Of a stretch of 64,000 nucleotides of DNA, positions 12,531-23,991 are shown in pieces. The notes under the pieces were generated by a model that was given only the letters and a program-made list of their open reading frames with translations, did not search any database and was not told the origin of the DNA. The stretch lies in the NCBI GenBank assembly GCA_013423325.1, contig BLJB01000058.1:58165-122164 (forward strand). Reading direction: 5' to 3'. Source of the stretch: Usnea hakonensis. Its lineage: Eukaryota > Ascomycota > Lecanoromycetes > Lecanorales > Parmeliaceae. Numbering within the stretch: the first letter of the stretch is position 1; every line of letters starts with the position of its first letter. The position numbers were made by a program, and so were the translations under genes.

Positions 12531-14659
12531 CTACCAGAGCTTGAGATAGATCAGGAGTCGGCGCCAGCCGGGCTGAGCATAGTACTTGTCCAATTGTACA
12601 ATGTCTTCGGGAGTCAGCTTTCGTCGGCCCGTGAGGCAATCCGCGGTTTTGGGGTCTCGCCAAGGCGTGCGATAGATGATTTTGTAGCCGACTGTCAGGA
12701 CGAAGATGAGGATGATGCCAATGGTGTATTGGAAGAAATTTGATGCTGGGGTGCTTGTTTCGCCCTGGGGGATGGAGAAGTTAGAGGAAGATGGAAAAAG
12801 AGAACAGTGTTTCAGCAACTGCCAGGGTGGACGGTTCGAGAATTGGAGCAAAAGATGTTCACTCAAGGAAGTTCTAGGACTCACCGGAGGTCTCGCACCC
12901 ACGTAGATGCAGCAGATCAGGAGAAGCGTGGACATTGTCATGAGCCAGACAGGTGCAAGAGGCCACATGCTAGACCTCCAAGCGTACAAGTTTGTAAATA
13001 ATGTGTCTTGTTGGGCAGCGAGGGCTTTGTGGAAACGCCAAGAGGTGAACGAGACCACCATCCAATTAATAAAGAATGAGGCACTCGTGATAGAGACGAA
13101 CCAGCTGAGTGCGGTCGTGCCGCCGGCTAAAGCACAGGGTCAGTGTCATCATAAACGCAACAGGGGAAAAAGGTCCTCAAGTCTGTCTCGAGACACGTAC
13201 CAGACAGGTTGATGTACGATAGGACAACCGCCGTGAGACAAGTTAGAATCAGCGACCGTACCGGTCTTCCCTTGGGATCGACGCGTGCGACCCACTCAGG
13301 GATGAGCTTCTGGCTACTCATTGTCCTTAATATTCTGGAAGACAGATAGATCGATTCGGCAGAGATGGCGAGGATACCACACATAATGCCAGCATTCAAG
13401 ATGGACGACACATAGGGAATGTCCGCCAGCTCAATGGCCAAGACAAAAGGGGATGCCGTCACTCCGGACCCGCCCAGTAGCTTATCGTTGTTCGAGGGGA
13501 TGAGCAAGGTGATAAAGACCACGCACGTCATGTAGACAAATATAACCCGATAAGGCACTAATTTGGTGGCATGGCCCATGGAAAAGCGTGGATATTGAGC
13601 TTCGCCGCCCATGATACCGATGAAAATCTGATCGCCGACTGCCCAAGTCGCAAGTAGAGCTGCATGCGCGAAGCCCTTGAAAACCTCAGCTCCAGATAAT
13701 CGAACTGGGATTGGAGCAGGCTGTACGTACCGAGAAGCCGTTTTTGAACGGTGGAAAGTCTGTCCAAGTCGATCCGTGATGCACATAACCTTTCGGCCCT
13801 GCCCCGCAGACAATCGCCAGGGAAAGTAGGATAATGAGCATGAAAAGAACAATCTTGATCAAAGAAGTGAAATACTCGAACCAAGCAAATACCTTATTGG
13901 GCATGGAGAAGATGACGCAGGTTGTGACCACAAATATGGTGACTGCCCATCGAGTCAGCGCCTCTGTAGCTTTAAAGACGTTCACAAGATCCAGGATGGT
14001 GAGTACAGCTGTGCAGCTTGGTATCCATCATAGGGATTTTCTCACTCACGGGATGCAGCCTTAGGGAAGTCTCCGTTCGCCCAGAACTGGATGAGAATAT
14101 TGAAGAACGCGGCCTCCGAAGCAACAATGGAGGTCCAACCTATTCCACAGTTAGCTACAAACCTGGCTATTTGCAGGGAGTCTCTGACCTAGCCATTCGG
14201 CAAAGCCAGCACCGAAAGCCAAAGCCGGATCAACCCATCGGTCTGCGTAATCAATGTAATTACCGGACGTCGGAAAGGCGATTGTCATTTCAGAGAGAGA
14301 CTGCAGGACAGCCCAAACGCATGTGCACACCATGAGGTAAGCAATAACCATGTTTCCAGGACCGCCGGAGGCTAGAGCAGCACCGGTGCCGATGAACAGT
14401 CCAGAGCCGATGTTGGAACCAAGCGATATTATCTAGAGATGCCTCTGTCAGTAGGCATTCCTACACACAAGAGGACGCCGTAGATGGATACATGAACTTG
14501 GTGTGGTGTGAAGGAACGATGGAATTGTCCATTGGTGGTGTCGACCATTTCGATCATATCTCCCTGGCCCATACTTTGCGTAGGCTGGAGGTCGGGTTTG
14601 ACATGTCCCTTTTCCCCGTCCTTGGACAGGCTAGAGCCGCTGCGAGAGCGGGATACCAT
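12531..14659 (-). CDS. Amino-acid permease (APC superfamily, YAT type)
   Basis: Plasma-membrane proton-coupled amino-acid importer. Seven exons on the minus strand (14659-14492, 14432-14189, 14139-14050, 14008-13731, 13684-13201, 13126-12885, 12764-12531) give 579 aa, normal for the family. A hydrophilic N terminus leads into FHRSFTPHQVHIISLGSNIG and SGLFIGTG, the signature start of TM1. Further support comes from SEMTIAFPTSGNYIDYADRW and the C-terminal cytoplasmic block KIIYRTPWRDPKTA. It diverges from the FAD oxidase gene across a 475-bp shared promoter and lies beside proline-catabolic enzymes, so proline or a related amino acid is the likely cargo (inference). Exon 3/4 is the least certain junction because its intron is only 41 nt. 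Confidence 0.9.
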
Positions 14660-15134
14660 AATGACTAAATTTCAGTAAATGCAACAATTATAAGTGGAGC
14701 TGCCCCGAGAGAGAGCATTGGTTTTGATTAATGCCAAATGCGATGACTGTGAAGTATTGAGTAGGGGGAGTGGCCATTGATAAACATGTGTCAGTGTCTA
14801 CTCAAGATGTAAAAAGGTCTCGGCGTTCTTCTGTTCTATCATGCTGATCAAGATAAAGTAGATAGCGGCGAAGATTATGATGGAGGATTGTCATAGATAA
14901 GGTAGCCTGCCAGATCAATGAATGACCTAATGCATGGCATTGTCATCGTATGGGATCAGCATTGCCAAGTCTCGAAGGCAGATCTGATCAGACGTGACAC
15001 GTGACTACCCCACACGTCGCGAGAGTCAGGTGATTCGGGAAAATAAATCTTCCTACATCAATGTACACACGCGAAGATCAGTACTAACTTTCACTTCCCT
15101 TCGTTTGAGCGCTGGCAACGACCAGGTCATTGCC
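14660..15134. promoter_or_regulatory. Divergent permease/oxidase promoter with GATA sites
   Basis: Intergenic region between two start codons pointing apart. HGATAR motifs, the consensus of AreA-type nitrogen regulators, occur on the plus strand at 14779 (TGATAA), 14851 (AGATAA), 14860 (AGATAG) and 14895 (AGATAAG), with one on the minus strand around 14837. Such clustering fits nitrogen-catabolite control. Binding is inferred from the motif only. Confidence 0.5.
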
Positions 15135-16634
15135 ATGGCACGTAAACATCCCCCAGTCCTCATACTTGGCGGCGGCGCTTGGGGCTTATCCACCGCCTTG
15201 CACATGCTCGATTCAGGTTACACTGACATCACGGTGATCGAACGTGCTGAGCAAATACCTTCGAGGTATTCTGCTGCCTGGGATCTTAACAAGATTGTTC
15301 GCGCTGAATACGAAGATGCTTTTTACACTGGGTTGGCTCTGGTAAGCTCCTCGTTTACTATCTCGATAAGCCGGCACCCGACACATGTAATTATTTCCAA
15401 CCTCAGTCTTCGTAACAAATGCCGCCTTTCTGAGCTTTGTCTTGGTGTCGCCACTGATGGAGACGTCGAACGTGGATAGGACGCTATGGAAGGCTGGAAG
15501 ACTCCTCTATTTGGACCGTATTACCATCAGACGGGCTATGTGGTCGCTACGACCAGTAGAGCTCCCCAGAAAGCAATTGATCATCTAGAAAAGGCTCTTT
15601 CCTCGATTTCATCGCATCCTACATTCGCTCCCGAAATTACATCCTTGAATGGTGGTAAGGACTTTAGGAAATACACATGGCAGTATACCGGGCCTTTGAC
15701 TGGGTTTAAAGGCTACTTCAATCGAATCGCAGGCTACGCCCACTCTGCGGATACGCTTAAAGGGATTTGGCAGCATTGTGCAAGTAAAGGCGTGAAATTT
15801 ATCATGGGAGAATTGGCAGGCAAAGCTGTGGAGCTGCTCTACGCTGATGCCATTGCCTTCCCATATTCTTCCGCTGGCACAGGGCCTCGCAAAGATGCTG
15901 GAAAACGCCGATGCATTGGCATCAAGACCGCCGATGGCAAGCGCCACCTCGCGGATTTGACAATTTGCGCTTTGGGCGCCTACAGTGCCTCGTTGATCCC
16001 AAGCCTAGGAAAGTTTACAGTGGCGCGGTGCTGGTCGGTAGCCCACGTGCAGTTGAATGAAGCTGAGACGGAATACCTTCGCGGCATTCCAACAACTAAT
16101 GTCCGAGACCTAGGATTCTTCTTCGAGCCTGATCCTAAAACTCGACTATTCAAGCTTTGTCCACTCGGCACCGGTTATACCAATATCAACGACGATGGCA
16201 TATCTCTACCACCTGAAGATCACCTCCCACCTCCACAAGACTACATCCCTTTCGAGGATGAGCAGAAGCTCAGGCAACTACTGCGCGAGACTTTTCCTTG
16301 GATGGCCGAGAGACCATTTGTAGAACAAAGGCTTTGTTGGTTCGCCGACACGGCAGACTCAGAATACTGCATTGATTTTGTTCCGGACACCGACAATTCG
16401 CTTGTCGTCCTATCTGGTGATTCCGGGCATGGCTTCAAAATGATGCCGAGTTTTGGGAAATGGGTGGTAGAGTTGTTGGACAACAATGAACAGAGACTTC
16501 CCCGCTGGCAATGGCGCAACATAGATCTAAGGGGACACGATTGGAGTACATCTGTCGGCTGGAGGATTGGAGCGTCGCGCGAGCTTCGTGACTTGATCGA
16601 AGAAAAATCGAAAGTGATCAGGGCGAGATTGTGA
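15135..16634 (+). CDS. FAD-dependent amino-acid oxidase (DAO / sarcosine oxidase-like)
   Basis: Flavoprotein of the DAO superfamily, closest in motif to fungal fructosyl-amino-acid, saccharopine and sarcosine oxidases, which oxidise secondary amines or N-alkyl amino acids. Two exons (15135-15341, 15480-16634) give 453 aa. The dinucleotide-binding fold is at residues 7-25 (VLILGGGAWGLSTALHM), followed by AAWDLNKIVRAEY as in this subfamily. The C-terminal FAD loop is LSGDSGHGFKMMPSFGKWV, with RLCWFADTADSEYCIDFVP just before it. The 138-nt intron is longer than most here, but splicing gives the expected DAMEGWKTPLF. Placed between a permease and proline dehydrogenase, it may act on a cyclic imino acid such as a proline, hydroxyproline or pipecolate derivative; that substrate is inference. 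No peroxisomal SKL-type ending is seen (it ends RARL). Confidence 0.85.
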
Positions 16635-17349
16635 AGTATACTAGGGAAATGGCAGGGTAGTGATCTTTGTTTTCGATGTGTGAGCTGGTGCCACGGGTTC
16701 TCAGCTAGTGTTTAGGTGATGCATACTGACGTGTTTGCATAGTATAGGTAGAGATCAACAAAGTCAAACCTTGTTCAGCGCTGTCGCATGACCTGAACCC
16801 TTCTGATTACCTTGCATTATTAGGCCAAAGATGATCTACCCTCCTCCTCCACACCAAAGCCATGCTATAGCGCTGGGACATCAACCATCCGAACGTATAG
16901 CATCTTCTAGCAGCTATCATGCAGGCTGCAGACTACTTACACTTTGATAAAACATGTCCCAGATACACGGCTTCCTATCCGATAAGTCCAGGCTCATGCG
17001 GAATAGTAGTTGTCTAACACGAAAAGGCCTCGGTCTGCAAGCCTTACTGCTTCATGCTTTACCCCTGTCGAACCAATGCGTCAGGTCGGATGGATTGACT
17101 TTTCGTCGTCTCGTACCGATTGATAAGGGAGGTTGAGAGCTGTACTACGTGGCTGATTGCCCGTGGGCAGGTGTTGATGTTGTTGTTGATCTTACAGCTT
17201 TGAGTCAAGTTGTGAAGTGAAGCTTTTGTTAATATCCTGCTCGGTGGGCATCAACGCACAATGTGAATTTCTTTTCAAGTACATTGTCTGTTGCCAATAT
17301 CGCACCTTTGTTAATCTGGATGTTTGCCGTTTCTGTACTAGGCGCCACA
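16635..17349. promoter_or_regulatory. Upstream region of proline dehydrogenase
   Basis: No gene found. HGATAR-type motifs lie at 16945 (TGATAA), 16980 (CGATAAG) and 17121 (TGATAAG), again compatible with nitrogen regulation of the downstream gene. Motif match only. Confidence 0.4.
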
Positions 17350-18859
17350 ATGTCTGTCAATCCATCGGCCAGATGCCCTCAGCTGCTGCGATCCCGCTTT
17401 TTGTTCAATTCCGTGCATGTCCCTATGCGACGACCTCCCAAATTTGCACGCAACTCATCAAGCGATGCGTCACTACCAGACAAGAGACTCGCACTCTACC
17501 CACAACGTTTGCAGTCAAGAGCAGCAGAGCCCCTGGCATTGGCCCGTCTCCCGACAGCCAGTATCTTCAGAAGTTTACTACTCGGTGCCTTTTTCTCCTC
17601 GTCCATCCTTTTCACGCCTGGCTTTGCGCTCTTGAAAAAGATTGCCGATTCTCCTAGTCGGGTATTGAACCCGGATAGAAATCCGCTTTTGAGAGCTGTT
17701 GTGAAGCCGTTTGTGTATGATCATTTTTGCGCTGGGACGAATCGAGTGGAGATCCGAGGGAGGATTTCGCAGATTAAATCTTTGGGCTTTTCGGGAGTTA
17801 TACTTTGCTATGGGAAAGAGATTCAGATCCAGAAGCCCAGTTCGCGTTTGGTGGATGATGTCTATTGTTCGCACCAAACTTTTGATCAGGAGTTGGAGTT
17901 GTGGAAGGAAGGTAATTTGGAGACGCTAGACATGACAGGCGACGGAGATTACTTAGGAATCAAGTATGACGCTCCAATGTGTCTCGAGAGCCCCACTGAT
18001 CTCGACGAACAGATACACTGGTGCCGGAAAATCGATCACGGATGATCTCCTGCGAGGCAACGACCCTCCCACAGCCTTCTTGGAGACCATGGACGCCATA
18101 ATCCAAAAGGCGGCCTCTCAGAATTGTAGGATCTGGATCGACGCCGAACAGCAAGTTCTACAGCCTTCCATCGACCGCTGGACGATAGACCTAATGCGTA
18201 AATACAATCGTAACAGCAAAGCCGTGCTGTACAATACACTCCAAGCCTACCTAAAAGAATCGCGGGAGAAGCTCGAGCATCAGCTTCAAATCGCGCACAG
18301 AGAAGGCTGGACGCTCGCGATTAAGCTTGTGCGTGGAGCATACATCCAAAACGACATTAGGGACCGCATTCACGACACCAAAGCACAGACCGACGAGTCC
18401 TACGACAGTATTGTACGCGATCTCCTAAGTGGCAACGTCAATGGCGTCCCGGAGCAGGATTTCCCAAAAATAAGGCTCTTCCTCGCCGGCCACAACGCCG
18501 CTAGCGTTTCCAAGGCAAGCAATTTGATACGCGACCTTCAAGAACAAGGTAGGTTGAAAACCCTGCCCGAGTTTGGTCAGCTGCAGGGAATGGCGGATCA
18601 GCTCGGCTGTGAGTTGTTGCAGTTCGGCGAGGACATGGCGCGGGCTTCCAAATCGAGTGCGCGCCCGGTTGCGATTCCTCGAGTGTACAAGTGCTTGACT
18701 TGGGGAAGCATACAGGAATGTATGCAGTATCTTGTGAGAAGAGCTGTGGAGAACCGTGGCGCCACGGGTGCCGTAAAAGATGGCATGCCAGCGCTCGCCA
18801 GAGAGTTGAGGCGAAGAATAGTTGAAGTGTTGATGAGACGGCGCCGGATGACAGGCTGA
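17350..18859 (+). CDS. Proline dehydrogenase (mitochondrial)
   Basis: FAD enzyme oxidising L-proline to pyrroline-5-carboxylate in mitochondria (equivalent to Aspergillus prnD and yeast PUT1). Two exons (17350-17963, 18013-18859) give 486 aa. Removing the 49-nt intron restores YLGIKYTGAG, the strand expected at this position. Other hallmarks are RIWIDAEQQVLQPSIDRW, TIDLMRKYNR, LAIKLVRGAYI, RIHDTKAQTDESYD and YLVRRAVENRGA. The ATG at 17350 (A at -3) opens an Arg/Ser-rich, acid-poor presequence typical of matrix targeting; an ATG at 17320 has a weaker context. It lies directly between the FAD oxidase and the decayed aldolase gene, on the same strand as P5C dehydrogenase, which takes the next step. 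Confidence 0.94.
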
Positions 18860-19395
18860 TAGTTGTTTATTTCTGCATGCGGTGATGGCAAGATTCGGTT
18901 GGGTTGACTATGATGAAGCGTCTTGCTTGACAGCTCGTTTCCACCGGCACCATTTCTTAAATGACATTTTCGTACACATAATGGCTTCAGCACGAAAGAC
19001 TCTAGTTGCCCCTTGCATCTTGCTTCTCCTTTGACTTTGAAAAGCAAATACCCAAGCTTGGGTGGAGGAACCAAGGATAATCGTTTATGTGATTAGCCTA
19101 GTCACTACTTGAAGCTACTTTTTGCAGTCACAGTGTCTCACTTACAAGAGTGGAAATAGGCAACTCGAAAGAGCGAACTAGTTCTCAAATGAGAAGATTG
19201 GCAGCTCAAGTCATCTACTCGGAAAAAAAAGTCGGCTTGGGTAGGAAAGTCTTCCGGGTTCAAATTTTCACATCGTCGGCTAAGATCTCTGCTTATCCTG
19301 AACTAGAGACTTACCCGAGGCTGACCAGATCCTCAAAGAATACCATTTCCTTCACGACTTCCTCGAATATACTCTAGAGTGAAAAACACAGCTAT
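18860..19395. other. Intergenic; possible lost 5' end of aldolase pseudogene
   Basis: This separates proline dehydrogenase from the decayed DapA-family gene. I could not find a convincing first exon or start codon for the latter. Confidence 0.5.
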
Positions 19396-20333
19396 CTCGT
19401 CCCGGAACCTGGTTGCTACGTCCCCGGCGTCACCTTCTTTCACCCAGAAAAGGATGAACTAGACCTTGTATCACAAAAGAAGTACTACTCCTACCTCGCA
19501 AGCACGTGTCTCAAAGGCCTCCTCGTCCTAGGTACCAACGCTGAGCTCTTCCTTCTCAATCGGGAGGAGCGTAAAAGTCTACTATTCGTCGCAAGACAAG
19601 CAGTGCCGGCCGATTACCCAATTATCACTGGAGTCGGAGGCCATTCCACATCGCAGGCTCTGGAATACATCTCCGACGCACGCGACGCGGGAGCGAAGTT
19701 CGCCCTGTTGCTGCCATGTGCGTATTTTGGGAAACAGACCACGCCTTCCATGGTCAGGAGATTCTATGCGTAAGTGGCGCAGCAATCGCCGCTTCCGATC
19801 ATCATTTACAACTTCCCTGCCGTCTGCAACGGCTTGGATCTGGATTCGGATATCATCACCGAGATCGCACAGCTGCATGACAATATCGTGGGCGTGAAAC
19901 TGACCTGCGGCTCCGTAGCAAAAACTGCACGCTTGGCGGCCGTGTTCCCTCCAGAGCGCTTCGCGATATTCGGTGGACAGGCAGATTTTCTGCGTTGGTG
20001 GCCTGGCCGTAGGGAGTTCGGGTTGCATCGCGGCATTTGCGAACGTTTTCCCAAATGCGGTTGCGAGAGTCTTCAATCTCTGGAGCACGGGCCGGGAGAA
20101 AGATGCCTTGGCTTTGCAGAAGGTTCCTGTCTCTGGTGGAGTCATCGACAAAGGTTGGGATTGCGAGTACCAAGTACGCTGCGACGGTGATGACTGCACC
20201 TCGAGCGGGTATCTCTGATGCGGTGATCTTGCTGCGGCCTAGGAGACCATATGAAGAGCCTAGGGAGAAGAAAAAAGCTCATATATTTGAGACATTGAGC
20301 CCATTGAGCGGTCTTGAGGACAACGAAGGCTAG
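19396..20333 (+). pseudogene. Decayed DapA-family aldolase (HOGA/DHDPS-like)
   Basis: Remnant of a class I aldolase/lyase of the DHDPS/4-hydroxy-2-oxoglutarate aldolase family. Similarity begins at CYVPGVTFFHPEKDELDL and runs through LLVLGTNAELFLLNREER, GVGGHSTSQALEYISDA and AYFGKQTTPSMVRRFYA. An in-frame TAA follows at 19771-19773, then VAQQSPLPIIIYNFPAV with the catalytic Tyr and IVGVKLTCG with the Schiff-base Lys. A +1 frameshift near 19990-19996 moves the frame to VGGLAVGSSGCIAAFANVFP. A second near 20120-20128 moves it to KVGIASTKYAA and LLRPRRPYEE. No start codon is evident. Three lesions with catalytic residues still in place suggest recent inactivation. Introns cannot explain the shifts, because homologous residues are contiguous across them. 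Confidence 0.85.
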
Positions 20334-21223
20334 AGATCTTCAACTCTGTACTTTGTCGTGCAGTGGAAATCAGAGTATGATAGGACGACATTCGCGACTC
20401 GAGCGAACTTTGAGCCAATCCGAGAGTCTGCTCTAACGGTCCAGGAGATATGGGCGAGCGGCTAGTGATGCGAACATTATAGAATTAGTACAAGATTCAA
20501 GGCATAGACTCAGGTTGTGTCCAAGGTAGAATATCCTACACGTGCAGATCCAGCTTCTCTTAGATCACTCCCTTTGATTTTCCTACTATGGCGCTCTTGA
20601 CGAATCCGGGCGAGACGTGAAATTTCCAAGTAGCCAATTGGTAGGACTGCGTAACATGAGATATGCCTCTGTTCCCAATCCTCGTGACGACAAGTCTTAA
20701 GAACCCAGTGACTATGGCTGCACTGGCCGCATCACCAATCTCACCCAGAGGTCATTCGAATCACTCAAGAGTCATTCGTTCTTGCTCATGATGTAATTTA
20801 CATACGAGTAGCAATAATGAAACAACAAGCCACTACAGTAAATGTACAAGGAAGGATTGCCTCGGTTCGCCGGTACGTTGCTCCAAGCCGGCTGACGATC
20901 CAGTATCCAATGTTGCACCTTCGGCATCACTCTGCGTATCAATTGTCAGTGGCTGAAGTCTGGTAGTCTTGCGGAGTTGGCCTCTAGTCTACTTTACCTT
21001 AGCCGACACTCCCCGGCTTGCCTTGCCGAAACCACTTACAACGCTTTGGCTTCCCTCCCGAACGCATCCAAGTTGGGCCCACCTGCATCTATTGGAACAA
21101 CAGAAAAGTGAAAGCTTTCTACCCTAATATCAACGTCGATATGCCTCTTTCTATTCATCCTGTCATCAAATTTAATCCACGTCTCCCACTTTCTCTGCTT
21201 CTCTATATAGTACAGGAAAAGTA
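20334..21223. other. Intergenic upstream of P5C dehydrogenase
   Basis: About 0.9 kb containing the presumed promoter and leader of the dehydrogenase gene. I see no gene or strong motif. Confidence 0.55.
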
Positions 21224-23033
21224 ATGAAACGTATCACTGGCTTTTGCGCATCTGCCGTTCCCCGCAATGTCCCAGTCCACTTGTCAGCTCGCATTCCGAG
21301 ATTAATCAATGGCACGCGGCGAGGAGTTGCAACCGGTGGGCACTACGGTGTTCCGAAACCGTTCAATGAGCCCAATGTAAGCATCAGTCTCGCAAGCACG
21401 ACAGGATCGGATCTCTAAAAGCGCGTCTCAGTTCGACTATGTGAAGGGGTCGCCGGAGCGACAAAAACTCGTCACAGCATTGAAAGAGTTGAGATCCAAG
21501 TTGCCCGTCCAGGTTCCGGCCAGGGGCGGGATTGCCAGCCCAAAGTCACAGACCAATGCACAGCCCGTCTCAATGGCAATGCCATCGGAACACGGAAGAG
21601 TATTCGCTCAGTATGCCGACGCTTCCGAAAGCGACGTCTCTGCCGCCATTCAGTCCGCACTGAGCGCCAAGTCAGCGTGGCATGACATGCCCTTCACTGA
21701 TCGCGCCGCCATCTTTCTCCGAGCAGCCGAGTTGGTCTCCGGTAAATATCGCTACGAGCTCATGGCGGCTACTATGCTTGGTCAGGGGAAGAATGTGTGG
21801 CAGGCTGAGATCGACGCGGCTGCCGAGCTGGCAGACTTCTTCCGCTACAATGTCGGCTTTGCGCAAGAGATATATGACAAGCAGCCTACCGTCAATTCCC
21901 CAGGACACCACGGTCGAACCGACTGGCGGCCGCTCGAAGGCTTTGTGTACGCAGTCTCTCCCTTCAACTTCACAGCGATTGGTGGTAACCTCGTCTCCGC
22001 TCCTGCACTGATGGGTAACGTCGTCGTGTGGAAACCGTCAGCCATGTCCGTATACCCCAGCTATCTGGTACACAAGATTCTGCTCGAGGCCGGGCTTCCG
22101 CCAGGAGTCGTTCAGCTCGTTAATGGCGATCCCAAAATGGTCACGAAAACGGTGTTCGAGCACCGGGAATTCTCTGCACTCAGCTTCATTGGATCCTCTG
22201 ACGTATTTCGATCACTCTACGGAAAGGCAGCTGAGGGCGTCGTTAGCAAGAGATACCGGGACTTCCCAAGAATGGTGGGTGAGACGTCTGGGAAGAATTT
22301 TCACTTGGTCCATCCTTCGGCAGACATCGAGAACGCGGCAAGACATACCATCCGCGCTACATTTGAATATTCCGGTCAGAAATGCTCGGCTTGTTCGCGC
22401 ATTTATCTTCCCCAGAGTCAAGTCACCCCTTTCCTCGACGTGATGAAGCGCGAGCTCCGCGCTGTCAAGGTCGGCCATCCAGAGGACTTTGAAAACTTCC
22501 TTGGGCCTGTCATCAATCAGGCGGCTTTTGATAAGATCACGAAAGCGATCGACTCCGCAAACACAGACAGTCGGCTTGAGAGGGTGGTAGGAGGCATTTA
22601 CGACGGGAGCAAAGGCTTCTTCATCGACCCGACCATCTACGTCTCCAAAACGCCGGACCATCCACTATTCGAACAAGAACTTTTCGGTCCTGTACTTGTG
22701 GCATATGTGTATCCAGATGCCGAATTTGATAACGTACTCGAGATCATCGACAAACAAGGAGGCGGCTTCGCACTCACAGGGGCAGTATTCTCAAACGATC
22801 AGGGCAGTATTCGACAGGCCGAGAACCGACTTCGCTGGGCAGCCGGCAACTTTTACGTCAACTGCAAGACGACTGGGGCTGTGATAGGACAGCAATCGTT
22901 TGGAGGCTCTCGAGCAAGCGGGACGGATGACAAAGCCGGGAGCGCCAATCTATTGATGCGCTTCACTGCGCCAAGGACATTGAAGGAGGAGTACAATAAA
23001 CTGGATAATGTCATGTACCCTAGCAACCTTTGA
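21224..23033 (+). CDS. Delta-1-pyrroline-5-carboxylate dehydrogenase (mitochondrial)
   Basis: NAD-dependent aldehyde dehydrogenase (ALDH4) converting glutamate semialdehyde to glutamate, the second step of proline breakdown (Aspergillus prnC, yeast PUT2). Two exons (21224-21376, 21432-23033) give 584 aa. The first 35 residues are basic and Ser-rich, as expected of a mitochondrial presequence. The splice joins FNEPN to FDYVKGSPERQKL, the usual family start. Catalytic features: ETSGK with the general-base Glu, SGQKCSACSR with the nucleophilic Cys, the LFGPVLVAYVYPDAEF region, and the C-terminal GQQSFGGSRASGTDDKAGS. ALDH4 enzymes also oxidise the hydroxyproline-derived 4-hydroxyglutamate semialdehyde, relevant to the neighbouring aldolase remnant. 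Confidence 0.95.
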
Positions 23034-23991
23034 GCAAGGGATAGCCATGGTCCTTTGGTGGAAGAAGAAGCTATCATTTAGATTTGTATATAGGGAAAGT
23101 CAACATTTCACACGTTGCGTCTGCGGTTCACCAGAAAACCTTGCTTGACGCGACGATCAAACAGTAGGCACAACACAGACTTCTCCGATCGATCGTGGAG
23201 ACGTGACAGTAGAGAAACCAAAGCTTTGTGCACTGCGAGACAACATCAGGGACGTATATCGTAGCTATTTAGCGACTCGGACAGCCGGTGCGGTGCTTCT
23301 CTGGGGGGAAGGATGGGGGTCCGCAGATGTGGTAGGTTGTGGATGATTCTAGATCGTCCGCGCAATATAGGTTGTTGAGAGTTCCAGAGATGGAAGGGGG
23401 ATCGGAGGGAGTGATTGTGCTGAAATGTTGTCGAAGCAAGGGACCTAAGGCTCGATATATGGACACTGCGTTGTTTTTACGTCATACTGCACCCCTTTTC
23501 GCTCCCTGTACAGTACCCCTCACGGTATCAGAGATAGCAGCCCGCACACGTCCCCTCTCGAGCTTTAAAACAGAATTGATAGGAATACCCTTAGGTGCCG
23601 ATATAGATTCCTTCAACGACTTGGGCGTCATCCCGCGCTCCAATAGCAACCCCGCCGGCTCATCTCAAGAAAACTTGATGTTGAAATAGGTACTTACTAT
23701 GTTGTAGTCACTAGGTACTCAGAAGAAACCGGAAAGCTTGCCGAAGCTAAAATATTATCTTCCAGCCAAATATTCTTACCTATTGACCCTTATCACACTG
23801 TCTAAACATCATGGAATGACTTGACGGGCTTCGATTGCTGCGTTTACGTCGACACCACCTGACTCGACCCCTCATGTCATTTCTCCCAAAGGAATATGCC
23901 TTAGGCTTCTTCATGGATTTACAAAGAGGACAACGTTATGCTTAGTAATTACGGACGTTTCATACCTTCATTACACGAGAGGTTCAAGTTC
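23034..23991. other. Intergenic between convergent genes
   Basis: Nearly 1 kb without a supported gene. Two small open frames lack family features and codon structure. Confidence 0.55.

Noticed and set aside
19765..19800. GTAAGT at the TAA of the aldolase remnant as a true intron donor
   Set aside because: The reading frame continues with conserved residues (VAQQSPLPIIIYNFP) directly after the stop. Any downstream acceptor would delete the catalytic Tyr strand.
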